31,967 bases of DNA from Chara braunii (taxonomy: Eukaryota > Streptophyta > Charophyceae > Charales > Characeae), in NCBI GenBank assembly GCA_003427395.1, contig BFEA01000063.1, forward strand, positions 1,299,531 through 1,331,497, written 5' to 3'. Both the position numbers and the translations under genes were made by a program. The notes under the pieces are model-generated. The model was not told where the DNA came from. It made no database searches and saw nothing but the letters and a program-made list of their open reading frames with translations. Shown here piece after piece: positions 18,040-28,862 of the stretch (positions within the stretch are counted from its first letter, which is position 1; each line of letters starts with the position of its first letter).

Positions 18040-18424
18040 CCTATAATCCCAAATTTTCCCCGGTCACACAGATTTGCCGAAGTCCTAAATGTACCGCTCA
18101 TGTGCCCATTTGTCAACGGTCTGTGTAGCCATTGGGCAAGTGAATTTGTGGTCACCTCTAGAGGTGGCCTGAAATGACCTAGTTATTTTAAAGCATTTTT
18201 TTTTAGAATTGGTGAAAACTTGTTCACCAAAGTTTTTGCACAATTTGTGGATGGCCCCGTGTGACCAGAAAAGCACCGAATCGCCATTACTTTAGACAGC
18301 TAGGGCCTTGTCCCATCTGAAAAGGTACAGCAGTGCGACCCGAACCATGCCCAAAGCCTCAAATCGACCCTTCTCAAATCCGCATATTTTGCGGATTTGG
18401 TGTTGCAGGGTGAGTATGCCCTAA
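18040..18424. mobile_element. MITE family D, diverged and left-truncated copy
   Basis: Shares with 140-725 the AAAT/CCCCGG/TCACACA left part, CCATTTGTCAACGG followed by CTG, and GGT(C/G)ACCTCTRGAGGT. The right end GGATTTGGTGTTGCAGGGTG, then AGTATGCCCT, parallels the family end. The leftmost AGGGCA terminus is not seen. Confidence 0.55.
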
Positions 18425-18665
18425 CAGTCGATCAGTGGATCAAGAGCTCGAAGCCCGGGAAAAATCATCATGAGGAACGCGTTGCTTGCTAAAACACACC
18501 TCGCCACGAAAAACAAAAAAAAAACATTTTTGGGTACAATTGTGGTAGGGGATGTGGGAGAGGGCCCTGCAATGCTCCAAACCTCCATTACCGGTGATGT
18601 CAAGCCTTGGACCCACCGTTAGGATGGGCTGGCAACCGAACCTACATTACTGGTTGGCGCTGTCA

Positions 18666-19569
18666 TGTGACGAACCAATTCCTGTTCCGAGCGATTTTCT
18701 GCGCGATGACAATGAGGGGTCCTAAGCTGGGAAGGTTGGGCCAATTATGGGAGATGGGATCCAGCGGGAAAATTGCATCGGTGTCCTTGTTTGTTCTTCT
18801 TTTTACGTTGCTTCTTTTCGGATGGCTGGGGCCAGGGCTGGGCAAGTCCCGGGATGGTCGATTGAGTGGCTGGCACGCTGATGGAGGCGCGATTAATAAT
18901 GGTTGACATCGCTTCTTTCTTGTTCTGCTGTCGGGTTTTTGGGCACGATAATTGCGCGGGAATTTTGCGTCTGTCTTTTTTAATTTCTTTTACGAATCTT
19001 GTCGAGCCCTAGACGGCTCTCGGAATTTCATACTTTCTTTTTGGAATTTGTGCTTTATTGGAAGTTCTATTTGCATTTTGCATTAGCAAGGAATTTAGGA
19101 ATCCGGGATTTATTTTGCCGCGCGGTGTTTTTTGCTCGCGCGTTTCTTTTTGCGGCTGCAACGGAGCTCTGATTAGTCGGCGCCCTTAATCTTGCGTGTA
19201 ACTGTAATTTTGGGCAGGGCGCCCTTGTAACTGTATCTTTCTTCTTGAGCTTCGTCTTTCCTGCCTTCTCTCTCCTGTGTTGTGTCTAGTTGGCCCGCAG
19301 GCTGCATGATTGGATCGATGCATGGAGAGGGGCTACGTCCCCCATGCTGCGATCTGGCCATGCAGAACGTAGGCACTCCCTCCCCTTCTCTCTTTCTAAG
19401 TCTTTACGATTCCGTGTTCTTCGCGCATGCATGCACACTATAAATTTCGGTTGCGTGATTAGATAGCTCTCTTAAACAGTAGTTGGAAGCTCGGGGTAGC
19501 ACGATCAGTGAGGGTCGGCTTGCGAGCGAGGTAAGAGGTGAGTTGAAGTGGGAGTTGGGCGACCCAACA
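18666..19569 (+). repeat. 5' LTR of a Ty3/gypsy-type retrotransposon
   Basis: 18666-19337 aligns with 29578-30249 at about 92% identity by hand count (~55 differences in 672), both starting TGTGACGAACCAAT. I extend the LTR to 19569 (ends ...CCAACA) because a TATA box and then a primer-binding site follow there, and the 3' copy seems cut short. The exact end is inferred. No target-site duplication can be checked because the 3' end is lost. Confidence 0.85.
19439..19446 (+). promoter_or_regulatory. TATA box within the 5' LTR
   Basis: ACTATAAATTTCGG lies 130 bp before the inferred LTR end and 134 bp before the primer-binding site. This would place transcription start near 19470 and make about 100 bp of R-U5. 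Confidence 0.5.
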
Positions 19570-19572
19570 AGT

Positions 19573-19590
19573 TGGTGCCGAATGTGCAGG
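19573..19590 (+). other. Primer-binding site of the LTR retrotransposon
   Basis: TGGTGCCGAATGTGCAGG starts with TGG, the complement of a tRNA 3' CCA, and would pair with a tRNA ending CGGCACCA. It lies three bases after the inferred LTR end. The tRNA identity is not assigned. Confidence 0.55.
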
Positions 19591-20236
19591 GTTGACGCGT
19601 AGGCTACGACGAACTGTGGCACACGGGCGAACCTGACAGGCACAGGAGGACTAAGCGGGGTGACAACTTTGTGGGTTGGTGCGTGACGACGGACTGTCCG
19701 CATCGGAGAGAGAGAGGGAGGGAGAGTTGAGATGGATGGACATGGATTGTATTGTTTTTTCTTTGTCTTCTCCAATCTTGTACATAAGTTTTGATTTCGG
19801 CTTCGGGTGATCCGCCCTTATTTTTCGATTTGGCATCTCTCCTTGTTTTCGCCTTTGATTGACGTTTTTTCTCGATTTTGATCTCCTCTTTTTTTTGTAT
19901 GACGGATGGATGGGTTTTGCACAATGGATGGTTGAATGATGTGCTCATTGTTTCTCTTTTTGCTCATCCTAGCTCGCGATGAATGGCTAATGGCAGGAGT
20001 TGATGTTGTTGTGATGTCGAATGTATGATGCAATGTCACTTTGCATAAACGGGAATATTTGTTGACCATGAGATCACTGAATGATTAGATAATTGGGTGA
20101 TTGTCTAGGCCACGTGGCGATTTTGCATGTAGGACTGAAACCTCACTTTTGCACGAAAATTAGCCAACAGGCCCGTGTGCGATCGAACACCTCGTGAGCG
20201 CACGTGTAAGCGTGATCTGATCAACGTGGCCTACAC

Positions 20237-20807
20237 GTGTCCACACGCGGGCGATTCGCAATCACTGATAAACTTGGCACCTCCAGTATCGGGATAAGTG
20301 CGGAATTTTCCCTTTTGCAAGAACTTGAGCCGGTAGGAATTTCCGCCACCATACCCGGAATTCCCTTGTCAATCCAACACGATCAGATGCGTGCCGAAGG
20401 TTTCCGCTACGCAGCAGCTAGCGGTCCATCGGAATGACAAGATGTCGTACATCGTGGACCGGAGAAGATTGCGGGACCCAGAATACCGAGAGTACTGGGA
20501 GGGAGAACAACTTAGGCGGCGGGGGAATTTTAGAAATCCGGAATTCCCCTATTTAATCGAGAACGACCGATTGTGTGCCAGGGACTTTCGCCGCGCCATA
20601 ACCAGCGACCCGAGGTGCCCCGACTACTTACAATACGCAATATTTCATATCCCCCGGCTTCGTTGTCATCGCTACCAATTTCCCTCCCTTCCATCTCCTC
20701 CTCCCATACCACCAACTCACGGTGGTGTCGTGGAATTCCATAGCCCCATATTGGCCCCACATGTCGTGCAGAAATTGCAGACGATGCGGCAACCGCCAAG
20801 CCTCTAG
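20237..20807 (+). pseudogene. Upstream ORF of the retrotransposon with a duplicated motif
   Basis: Two frames carry a recognisably repeated ~45-residue motif. The first is in 20237-20437 and contains IQHDQMRAEGFRYAAASGP. The second is in 20391-20807 and contains IENDRLCARDFRRAITSDP. The shared pattern is I..D...A..FR.A..S.P, preceded in both by a PGIP/PEFP turn. At DNA level the copies share GGAATTT and GGAATTCCC. The copies are in different frames, so an indel has occurred between them, or the second frame is the coding one (138 codons from an ATG). It lies between the primer-binding site and gag, where Ty3/gypsy elements normally have no coding sequence. I recognise no family. Function unknown. 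Confidence 0.5.
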
Positions 20808-21338
20808 AATTACGGAGCCTAACCATAACACGAGACGTCAATCGCCACGTGTCCACACCCGGAAGTCCGACCCATAGAAATCGCAACCCTCACAGACGGA
20901 CCTCTCCCGAACTGCCATCACTAAAACGGGTGGATCGGACGACCCAAGATGCACCGCGCATGCCATGTACCTTATGATGCTCGACATCGACCACCATCAG
21001 ACCGAAAGTAACCCGTCCCTTGGCCTCATTGCACCTATGCCCCTGAAACCTTGCCACATGAGATCTCAGTTCTGACCTGGGACTCCACCCCCAATTTCCC
21101 AAAAATCCTTGGCACACCCCTTTTCGCACTTCCAGGCCCACATCCCACTCCGATCAGGAAGTCGCGTCGGGCGTGAGGTTGGTATCGCAGCCGACACGTG
21201 GCAGGGCTGTAGGATTCGTAGGGCAGAAGCTGAGATCGAAGCGATCTGGCTAATAGGGGGCGACCTCGACCCCGGAACGCATATCGACGCGACCCCATCG
21301 TTACAAGAAGTCGGTTTGCGGCTCGACGGGCAACCAAC
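20808..21338 (+). other. Internal leader region before gag
   Basis: No reading frame is convincing. The minus-strand open frames are not supported by any domain. Confidence 0.35.
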
Positions 21339-22625
21339 ATGAATGCCAATCAACAGATCCCGAACGCACAACAGAACCCCAATCAACAGTTAAATCCTAA
21401 TCAACCCGTACCCCGAGCGTGGGTACCTGTAACTCCACCCGACCTTTATCTGTTTGATCCTGCTCATCACCTTGCTGGAGCATGGTTGACCACGCTCCGA
21501 GCTTGGCAGTACGACGACAATGAAGCGCAAATAAACATTCCTGCTTGATTGGGGGGAGGCGCTCATCATTGGTTTAGCACTTATGTATGGGTAGATCTTC
21601 CGGAATTCGAGCGAGATTTTCTGAACCGATTCAATTACATCCACCCTGAACAGGCCCTGTTCATGATTAAAGATCGAGTTCAAAAACCTCTCGAGTCCGT
21701 CACCGAGTACCGAAATCGATTCTATGGAATGTTTGTAAAGACTGAGCGAGGCGAACAGGTAGGAAGAGACATGTTTCTTGATGGACTTCACAGTCGAGCG
21801 ATGAGGGCAAAACTGCGGAAACAGTTTACCCCCATCAATCACACGCTGCAACAGATCATGGCGTCCGCCGAGGAAATGGAACGAAAGTTCGCCGCGAGTT
21901 TCCTAGAGGGAGAAAATTATCCCAGGGAAGAAGATTCGTCCGAACTGGCGAGAGTCAAAGCAAAGCTGGCGGCATTACAAAATAAGTTTGAAAATATGGG
22001 GTTTGTTTCTGGGCCGGTCACCTATCTGGAACAAATCACCCCCAAACCACCAGCGCCGAGTATGATCCCGAGCATGTCGATTCCTGTGATGACTGCGCCC
22101 CCACCACCGACAGAAAACCCTACACCATTGAATGAATCAACCGCCTTATTAGAACTGACCAAGACACTAATCAATCTGATCCAGGAAAGCAAGATGGAAC
22201 AGTCCGAACAGCGAGAGCACAACGCGCGGATAGAGGTAATGATGCGATCAATGCGACCGATAGTGATACGAGCCGCCCCGATGCAACAAGGGTCGGCTCC
22301 AGCACCCGCTCTCGGAGGAGCCGCTGGTAACCTGAACGTTTGTTACACGCGTCATCAACCAGGGCACATAGCCCGAGATTGCCCCCATCGACCCCCGCAA
22401 CCACGGGTCGGGGCCGCATCGGTAGCAGCAGCCCCGCTTGCTAACGGGCCGGTGCGAGTAGGGGCGCTAATGGAAGAGATGGAAGGAGGCGAATGCACGT
22501 TGGCTACAACGGAAAAAGCCGCTGAACTTATTCTGTTGGACCAGTACGTGAACCTTGGCTACCCAGGTCTGGGAATGATCAGAACGATTAGGCCCGCACC
22601 CGAACAGAGGGAAGTGGCGGAATGA
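21339..22625 (+). pseudogene. gag: Retrotransposon Gag (retrotrans_gag-like plus zinc knuckle), broken
   Basis: Starts at ATG 21339 with an Asn/Gln/Pro-rich stretch (MNANQQIPNAQQNPNQQLNP). It is interrupted by an in-frame TGA at 21546-21548 and continues in the same frame to 22625. After the stop, WFSTYVW, FERDFLNRF and VTEYRNRFYGMF follow the capsid pattern of Ty3/gypsy Gag. A proline-rich linker and a charged helix (22150-22250) precede a CCHC knuckle in which the second cysteine is replaced: C 22341, Arg CGT at 22350, H 22365, C 22380. Gag would form the cytoplasmic particle and bind RNA. With a stop and a lost zinc ligand this copy is non-functional. Its frame is otherwise open over 358 codons, so decay is moderate. 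Confidence 0.85.
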
Positions 22626-23470
22626 CGATCGTCTCCAGGGAAAATGGAGACAGAAGGACCTACTTTCGTCACCGGGGAAATCGATGTCTTGAACATCGTT
22701 CGGGCATTGGATCATCGAATCCCTCTCCCAATCGGTCATCTACTATCGATATCGGAACAAGCCAACGAACGCATGATGCAACACTGCAAGGCGTATTGAA
22801 AGTGATTCGCCCTTGCTCGAACAACGAACACGAAAGCAAAAAGTTCAATACCGGACGAACCCGCTGCTGGTACTTCGGATCCAATACGCTTAGGACTAAT
22901 TCAGAAGGATGATCACTTCCTGCGAATTAAAACGATTCCGTGAAAATCCGCAGAATTAATATTGAAGTATGGGGAGTCCCGTATAATGCCATTATCGATT
23001 CCAGAGCAACTTTCATAGCCATCTCACTACGGGTAGTCGAACGAGCAGGAAGAAAGAAAGATTTGATTATGCTTACGGAGAAGGATCAACTCGTCTCAGC
23101 AGATGAGGAAAAAATCAGGACAGTGGGACAGATGACCAATGTTGCTTTTCGATTGGGTAAGGTGCATGCTCTGGGAGATGTCGTAGTATTAAACGTAAGC
23201 ACTTACGATGTTCTTTTGGGCCTACCCGCCCTTATGGCTCTGTGAGCCAACCTGGACTTCGAAAAACGATCGATTATCCTCCGAAATACGGGAGGAAAAC
23301 CTTACGCCATACCTATGAGACTGACCCTTCGTACTACTGTTAATACAACCTCACAAGTTGCTCAAGCAATGGCGGGAGCTCTCCGTGTGATCACCTGAGA
23401 AAACTCTGCGGACGATGAGCAATCATCGAAGGATGCGGACAACAGTGATGAGGATGATGCAGTCATCCTG
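22626..23470 (+). pseudogene. Retrotransposon aspartic protease region, broken
   Basis: A short open piece from ATG 22644 continues the gag frame to about 22785, where TGA codons interrupt it. A frame change near 22930 then leads into 22940-23245. This part has the retropepsin layout: VWGVPYNAIIDSRAT around the active site, a middle region, and TYDVLLGLPAL as the ILG-like C-terminal motif. The catalytic triplet D-[ST]-G reads D-S-R here (Asp 22997, Arg AGA at 23003), which would remove protease activity. TGA codons follow at 23243 and about 23395. In an intact element it would process Gag-Pol. Confidence 0.8.
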
Positions 23471-24180
23471 GAATTGGTGCAGCAGCGCATCTGTTACCCT
23501 GCGCAAAGAGTCAGCGCGAAACCTTTGAGCCTGAATGGTCGAAACTTACAGAGAACGCAGACAATGATTCTGGGAGAACCTCTCGTACAGATCTCACAAA
23601 TGGTCGATTCTTTGGAACCCCCTCGAACCCTGTACGAAGGTATCTCTCCTCTCCTTGCACGCTACAACGACAAAAAAACACTTCTGCGACATCACGAGCA
23701 TCCCCCAATCTCTTTTGCCACCTGCAAAAGAAATACGATTGTTACGCTTAGGAGCGGAAGCCAATTCTTTGGAACCCTCTGAGTGCCTCGAAACTCGATC
23801 TAATGGACTCGGGATCAAAATCGCGACGAAACCCGTGCCATGGTAGGATATTCGCGACGGAGTAACCCCAGAGGAACACTTGGTCATTCGAGAGCAGGAT
23901 GCGCAAATGATGGCCACGGTATTCTCTTGGTGATCAGATAACTTTTTTATTTCCGCACCTCCGCCTGAAACCACTAAGCAAGTAAGTACAAAACAAATCG
24001 ATGTACGGATATGAAATTGATCGTATGAGTTGCACGTACCCTACTACGTACCTGATGAGATCCATCACCTAATCGCGGACATTCTAAAGGAATATCAGGG
24101 AGCAATTAGCGTGACAGACACAGACATTGGACTATCGTAAGTCATACAACACGAAATTAAAACCGAAAATCATCCTCCCA
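23471..24180 (+). pseudogene. Pol linker between protease and reverse transcriptase, broken
   Basis: Open in one frame to 23782 and in another from 23655 to 23846, so a frameshift lies near 23680. TAG (23847) and TGA codons follow. ELHVPYYVPDEIH (about 24030-24065) and HEIKTENHPPIH resemble the approach to the RT fingers of Ty3/gypsy Pol. Confidence 0.6.
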
Positions 24181-25100
24181 TCCATTGTAAACCCTACAGG
24201 TATTCCCTGGTGGAACGGACGACAACCCTTCAACGGATTCGAGAGTTTGAAACTAATGGTTCGATCGAACCCGCCACTAGGTCATGGTCATTCCCGGTAG
24301 TATTAGTGCCGAAGAAGAATGGGTCGATTCACATTTGCATCGATTATCGGAAATTGAATGATATCACGATCAAATATGTGTATCCCCTTCCCCGGATTGA
24401 TGATTTGCTGGATGCGATTGGGTGTGCTAATTATTTTAGTAAATTTGATATTCGTTACGACTTCCATCACATTCTGGTTAAGGAGGAAGATCGACCGAAA
24501 ACGGCCTTCGTATTGTTTGAGGGCACGTGGCGGTGGGTCCGGTGCCCGATGGGGATTTGTAATGCGCCTGCTTCGTTTTAGCGGGCTATGAACGTGATCT
24601 TCTAGAACTTCGTCAACAAGACGCGGCTAACTCAGGGGATGATCAACTTCTGCGTCATCGTGTATATGGACGACATCCTTGTCTACTCAGAGACCTATCA
24701 CGGACACGCGCAGCACATTGAGTGGATGCAGGGAACTCTGAGAGACGCTGGGTTCAAGATCGCGCTAGAAAAGAGCGAGATTTTCCAATCGGAGATCTCG
24801 TTCTTGGTCTACGTGGTGACACGGGGAGGACTGCGGCCGGATTCGAGGAAGGTCGAGGCAGTGAAAGACGCCCTTGTTCCCACGTCATTGACGCAGGTTC
24901 GAGCTTTTCTGGGACTGACGTCGTACTATCGTCATTTCATCCAGGGGTTCACCGCGATTGCGCGACCCCTAACGAACTTGTTACGAAAGGACCAGCCTCT
25001 CAGTTGGGACGCCAAGTGCGAACAGGCCTTCGCCACCCTCAAGGACGCCCTGGCTACAACACCTATTTTTATCCGGCTGGACCCTACGAAGCAGTTCAAT
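24181..25100 (+). pseudogene. pol: Retrotransposon reverse transcriptase domain, broken by two TAG codons
   Basis: Fingers motif VPKKNGSIHICIDYRKLND (24306-24362), then FSKFDIRYDFHH (palm, first catalytic Asp), KTAFVLFEGTW, and the CPMGICNAPASF motif. Directly after this is TAG 24579-24581 and eight codons later TAG 24603-24605, both where Gln codons are usual in relatives. The frame resumes with the catalytic YMDD at 24663-24674 (both Asp intact) and the thumb/connection RPDSRKVEAV, VRAFLGLTSYYRHFI. RT copies the element RNA in the cytoplasm. Domain order with protease before and integrase after places it in Ty3/gypsy. The palm residue pattern after the first Asp (RYDFHH) is also atypical. 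Confidence 0.9.
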
Positions 25101-25591
25101 AACTCATTACAGACTGGCAACCGGAGGCGATTTCCGCTATCCTAGCGCAGAAGGGGAACGACGACCGCGGACACATCATCGAGTACGCATCTCGAACGGT
25201 GCCTGACGAGCGAAAGAACGATTCGGCCCCGCAAGGCGAATGTTACGTCGTGGTCTGGGGAATCCAACACTTCCATCTGTATCTTTACGGACAAAAGTTT
25301 CTTCTGGTGACTGATCAGAAGCCGCTGCTGGCTCTGAAGAGACTCACTAACTATACAGGCATGATTGGGCGCTGGGCAGTGCGCCTGCAGGAGTATAACT
25401 TCGATATCATCCATCAGAAGACGGAGAGGCACGAAAACGCGGACGGATTGACATGCTTGCATCGACCAGCTAAGGTACCTAAAGGCGAAGAAATCATCCC
25501 GTGGAAGGAACCGGAGTCAACAAACGGACCCAAGTACGGACAAGTGGCAGTTCTCCCACGTGGCAAGAAGCAGGCACGTGGCAATGGGTGA
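25101..25591 (+). pseudogene. Retrotransposon RNase H domain, frameshifted
   Basis: A frameshift near 25100 moves coding to another frame. TDWQPEAISAILAQ, IIEYASRTV, APQGECYVVVWGIQHF, YGQKFLLVTDQKPL and WAVRLQEYNFDIIH follow the RT_RNaseH-type domain seen after the RT in Ty3/gypsy Pol. It removes template RNA during reverse transcription. The tail HENADGLTCLHRP resembles the usual HxxADxLSR motif. The frame ends at TGA 25589. Confidence 0.85.
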
Positions 25592-25871
25592 CGGAGGTAA
25601 TCTTGCAACTCCTCTCTCTCCCCTCTCGTCCTCATCCCTTCTTTCTCTACCAAATAAATTTTTTTATTTTTGCGAAGCGATTTCACACGTTTACTCTGTC
25701 CCTATGCATCCTAGTGGGGAAGGTTATGTCGAGTGGGTAGATTGTCGGCAATATGTCGCACGAGCCCATGACTCTTGTATTCAGTACAAAAATGGCGATA
25801 AGCCTTGGTTGTGCCCTTTGTGCCGAGTCGATAAGATCCAGACCGAGGCTCGCTTTCTCGAAGCCACGTAA
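25560..25871 (+). pseudogene. PHD/RING-like cysteine motif between RNase H and integrase
   Basis: In the same frame as RT and integrase, WVDCRQYVARAHDSC and PWLCPLC give C (25743), H-x2-C (25767, 25776) and C-x2-C (25812, 25821). A Trp codon TGG at 25734 sits where an additional Cys would complete C-x2-C. The ending W-x-C-P-x-C is typical of PHD fingers. Spacing between the first Cys and His (seven residues) is longer than in standard PHD fingers, and the N-terminal zinc pair is not visible. PHD fingers commonly read histone tails, so a targeting role is possible but inferred. The piece before it (25600-25680) is CT-rich and looks non-coding. A stop at 25869 follows. Confidence 0.45.
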
Positions 25872-27333
25872 GAAGGGTTAGAAAAGACCCGAAAATTTAC
25901 AAGGGGCGAGGTATGGACGGATATTGCTTTAATTGCCACCTTGGTAGGTAACCCCCTCCAGGACTTCACTAAGGAGGATCGAAGGAGGGCCAATGAAAGG
26001 GCTCGGGACCGTGACTATCGCTGGAACGAGGGTCGGTTAGAGAAGTGGAAAACGAACAGTAGTGGAATTTGGATGGTAGTGTCGCACCCGTTCATGAGGT
26101 ATGACTTGGTTAAGACGACGCGTGAGGAAACCGCAACCCATTTTGCCGTACGGATCATGGAAGCGGCAATCGATAAAAATGAGTGGTATTGGTCCAACAT
26201 TCGTGACGATGTTAAATTCATCGTCCAGAACGGCTAGGTTTGCGCTGCTGACAAGACGCCGATTCAGCCGCCAAGATCGATAGTGCCGACGGTAGTTGAA
26301 CAGTCATTCCAAAGAGTTAGCATGGATACTACCGATATCGTGGTGCCCCTTGGACCTAATAGCTGTGAGTATTCAATCCTACTAGTATTTGTAGACCACT
26401 GCTCGAAATGGATCGAGGCATATCCGTGTCGTATGCGACAGGCGGCTGAAATCGCGTGATATGTCAATCGTTTTCTAGGAATGCATCAGGACACAGAGGA
26501 GATCCTGACCGATAATGGGGCGGAATTCATAGGGGAACTTTTGAGGAACCTGGTCATACACGGCGTCACCATTCGGAACCTGGTCATACACGGCGTCACC
26601 ATTCGGAATACTGCACCCCATATGTCACAGTCTAACGGGCTGGTAGAAAACACAAACAGGGTGATTAAGACTGCACTGCGCCGAAACATCGCGGCATGGG
26701 ATCCGAGACCCTGGCCCGATATCGTGGATCACATCTTGGCGGTCCATCGAGGAACGCCCCACGAATCGACGGGCCTGAGCCCCTTTCAACTGCGGACCAA
26801 TAGTGTGGCTTGCATTTCGATACCGAGCCTCCCAGACTCGGACGAAACTTCGTTGAACCGACGGCCCACGAGGGCCACGGTTCGGGACAAAGCCAAGCGG
26901 CACCTAGAGCTGATGGAGCAATTCCTTCCCCAATTGGCCTGAAAACGCCAACGGATGACTAAGTAGGCTCAAGGCCGACAGGTCCGTAGCTACGAGGCCC
27001 AAAATGGGAATGCGGGACTACGGCCCCAGTATAAGTTAGGGGACATCGTGCAGGTGAGGAAATGTGCTCGCCAGGGTAAGCTAGCGCCACGATTCTTCAG
27101 GCGATTTCACGTAGTCGAGCTCGGTCCGAACGGAGTGAACACTTTGCGGCTCGTGCCGGAGGTCTCCGGCAGCCGATCACTCGCCACGTGTCCTATCTGC
27201 GGCCTCTCCCTTCCTCTCCATCACCTTCGTCTGCCCCCTCCTCCAATACAGAAGAGGACGACGCCTGCTTATCACCCTCTTCTCTTTCTTTGTCCCCTTC
27301 TCCTTCTGGTACTCCGTCCCCGCCGCCATCGCC
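25872..27333 (+). pseudogene. Retrotransposon integrase, broken
   Basis: The N-terminal zinc-binding region (26100-26243) keeps ATHFAV (His 26139) and Cys 26241. The expected first His is Arg (CGT 26121), the first Cys of C-x2-C is Gly (26232), and a TAG stands at 26235. The core has Asp 26325 (MDTTDIV), Asp 26511 (LTDNGAEF) and Glu 26646 (NGLVEN), so the DDE triad is present. A perfect 30-bp tandem duplication (26547-26606) adds ten residues between the second Asp and the Glu. A stop after the core at 26940 is followed by a GPY/F-like module YKLGDIVQV, KLAPRFFRRFHVVELGPN. Integrase inserts the cDNA into the host genome. This copy cannot. Confidence 0.88.
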
Positions 27334-28862
27334 ATGAATTTTTTCACTGAGCAGGTTCTTGGCGAGCACATGCTGGCACCACGTGGCGATATTTCGGCGA
27401 TCACCCAAGTCCATCATCCACGGATCAGTCCGGATTCTCTCCGATTTACGCAGTTCTTCAGCACCACTGGGGTGTACGCAGCGACAAAATTTCGTTTTGC
27501 GGCCCATAGCCAGACACTCGTGTTGGCCGAGGCATCAACTTATCGACGACTTTTGGTGCCAGGGACCAGCCACGTGTCTACCATCGTCGTCTTCAGCGGG
27601 GACATCAGCGCGCTGGACCCTACAAGGCATACGGCCATCCGGGCATTGTTAAGGGAGTGGGGTGAATAGTTAGCGCAGGAGTGGAGCCGGTGGCTTGCAC
27701 GACACGGCGACAACCTCGTCGTCACTAACAGCGTCGACGCCGGCAGGCTCCGCAGGTCCCGACACGAGCCGACGGTAGCGCTTTCAGAGCTCGTCCCTTT
27801 TCTGCGCCCTCAATGAACCGGTCCTAGTTCTCCGGGTCAACCTTTGCCCTCCCCTCTCTCTTCCCCACTTTCTGGCAGTATGCTCTCCATCCCCGTCTTT
27901 CCTTCTGGATCCAGCCACTCGTCGTTCCTCTCATCGAGCCGAGACATTGGGAGGTGTGGTGCGGGCGATACCTCACTCTTTCGTTATACCTGGTGGAAGT
28001 GGACCTGACGTGGACGCGGGACAGTGAGCATCACGCCACGAGAGAGAGTGTGGAGCTGCTAATCATCCAGGCCTGGAGGACGGTCGTGGAAGGGGATCTC
28101 CTCGGGTTCGTTTTCGGAGAAGTGGAACCTGGCCATCAGCAGTTGATTGTGTGGGAGCTCTCGGTCCCCTTTGTGTAGCTCATCGACGATCTTCCCCTCG
28201 ACATCATATCGCAGTGCGATGAAAGCCCGGTGCCGTACGTCCTTCCGCAAAAGTTGACGCCTTATCTGCAGTGGTAGGCCTGTTTGGAGGAAAGAGGAGG
28301 AGATGGCAGCTACCCGTCGCGATCAAAGTACCTGAATCCTCGGGAGATCATCGACATCCTTTTCTTCTAGCCCCGAGCGGTGTCTGAGGACGAGGCGATA
28401 GCGGTGGAGGAGGAAGAAGAGGAAGACGAGGAGGAAAAAAAAACAGAGGAAGGGAGTTATAGCGAGCACAGCGAAGAGGAGCTGAGCGAAGAAGAAGAAG
28501 AAGAAGATTAGGAGGAGGAAGAGGAAGGATCTAAGTGGGAGAATCTGGGTGAGGAGGCGGACCGCGCAGAGGTCCAGGAAGAAGATCCCGAGGTGGTAGC
28601 GTGGCGGAGAGAAGAAATCGCGGTCGGGAAGCAGCCGCTGGAGTACGCGAGCGGCACGGATCTACCGATCCCGGACGATCCGACGAAGGATCTCGAGCCA
28701 CCCAGGATCGGCGATGGGGACCCTGCTGCCGAGACTTCAAGCGCACCGGCGAGGAGACGACGAAGCCGATCCCCCTCCCCCTCCACCCGTCCCCCAGTTC
28801 GCACACGTACCGATGCGGGGCATCGGGCTTCGTCCCCGGACATTATCCCATCGTCCCCTTGA
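27334..28862 (+). pseudogene. Extra 3' ORF of the retrotransposon (ORF3), broken, with acidic tract
   Basis: After integrase and before the 3' LTR there are about 2 kb of sense-strand coding-like sequence. A first segment starts at ATG 27334 in a good context (CATCGCCATGA) with MNFFTEQVLGEHMLAPRGD and is open to TAG 27667. A second frame carries WCGRYLTLSLYLVEVDLTW, LLIIQAWRTVVEGDLLGFVF up to TAG at 28176, then further stops. It goes on into a Glu/Asp-rich tract (28390-28530, broken by TAG 28509) and a basic RRRRSRSPSPSTRP tail, ending at 28862. I recognise no family: there is no signal peptide, no membrane segment and no envelope-like feature. Whether it was one protein or two cannot be told from one decayed copy. 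Confidence 0.5.
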
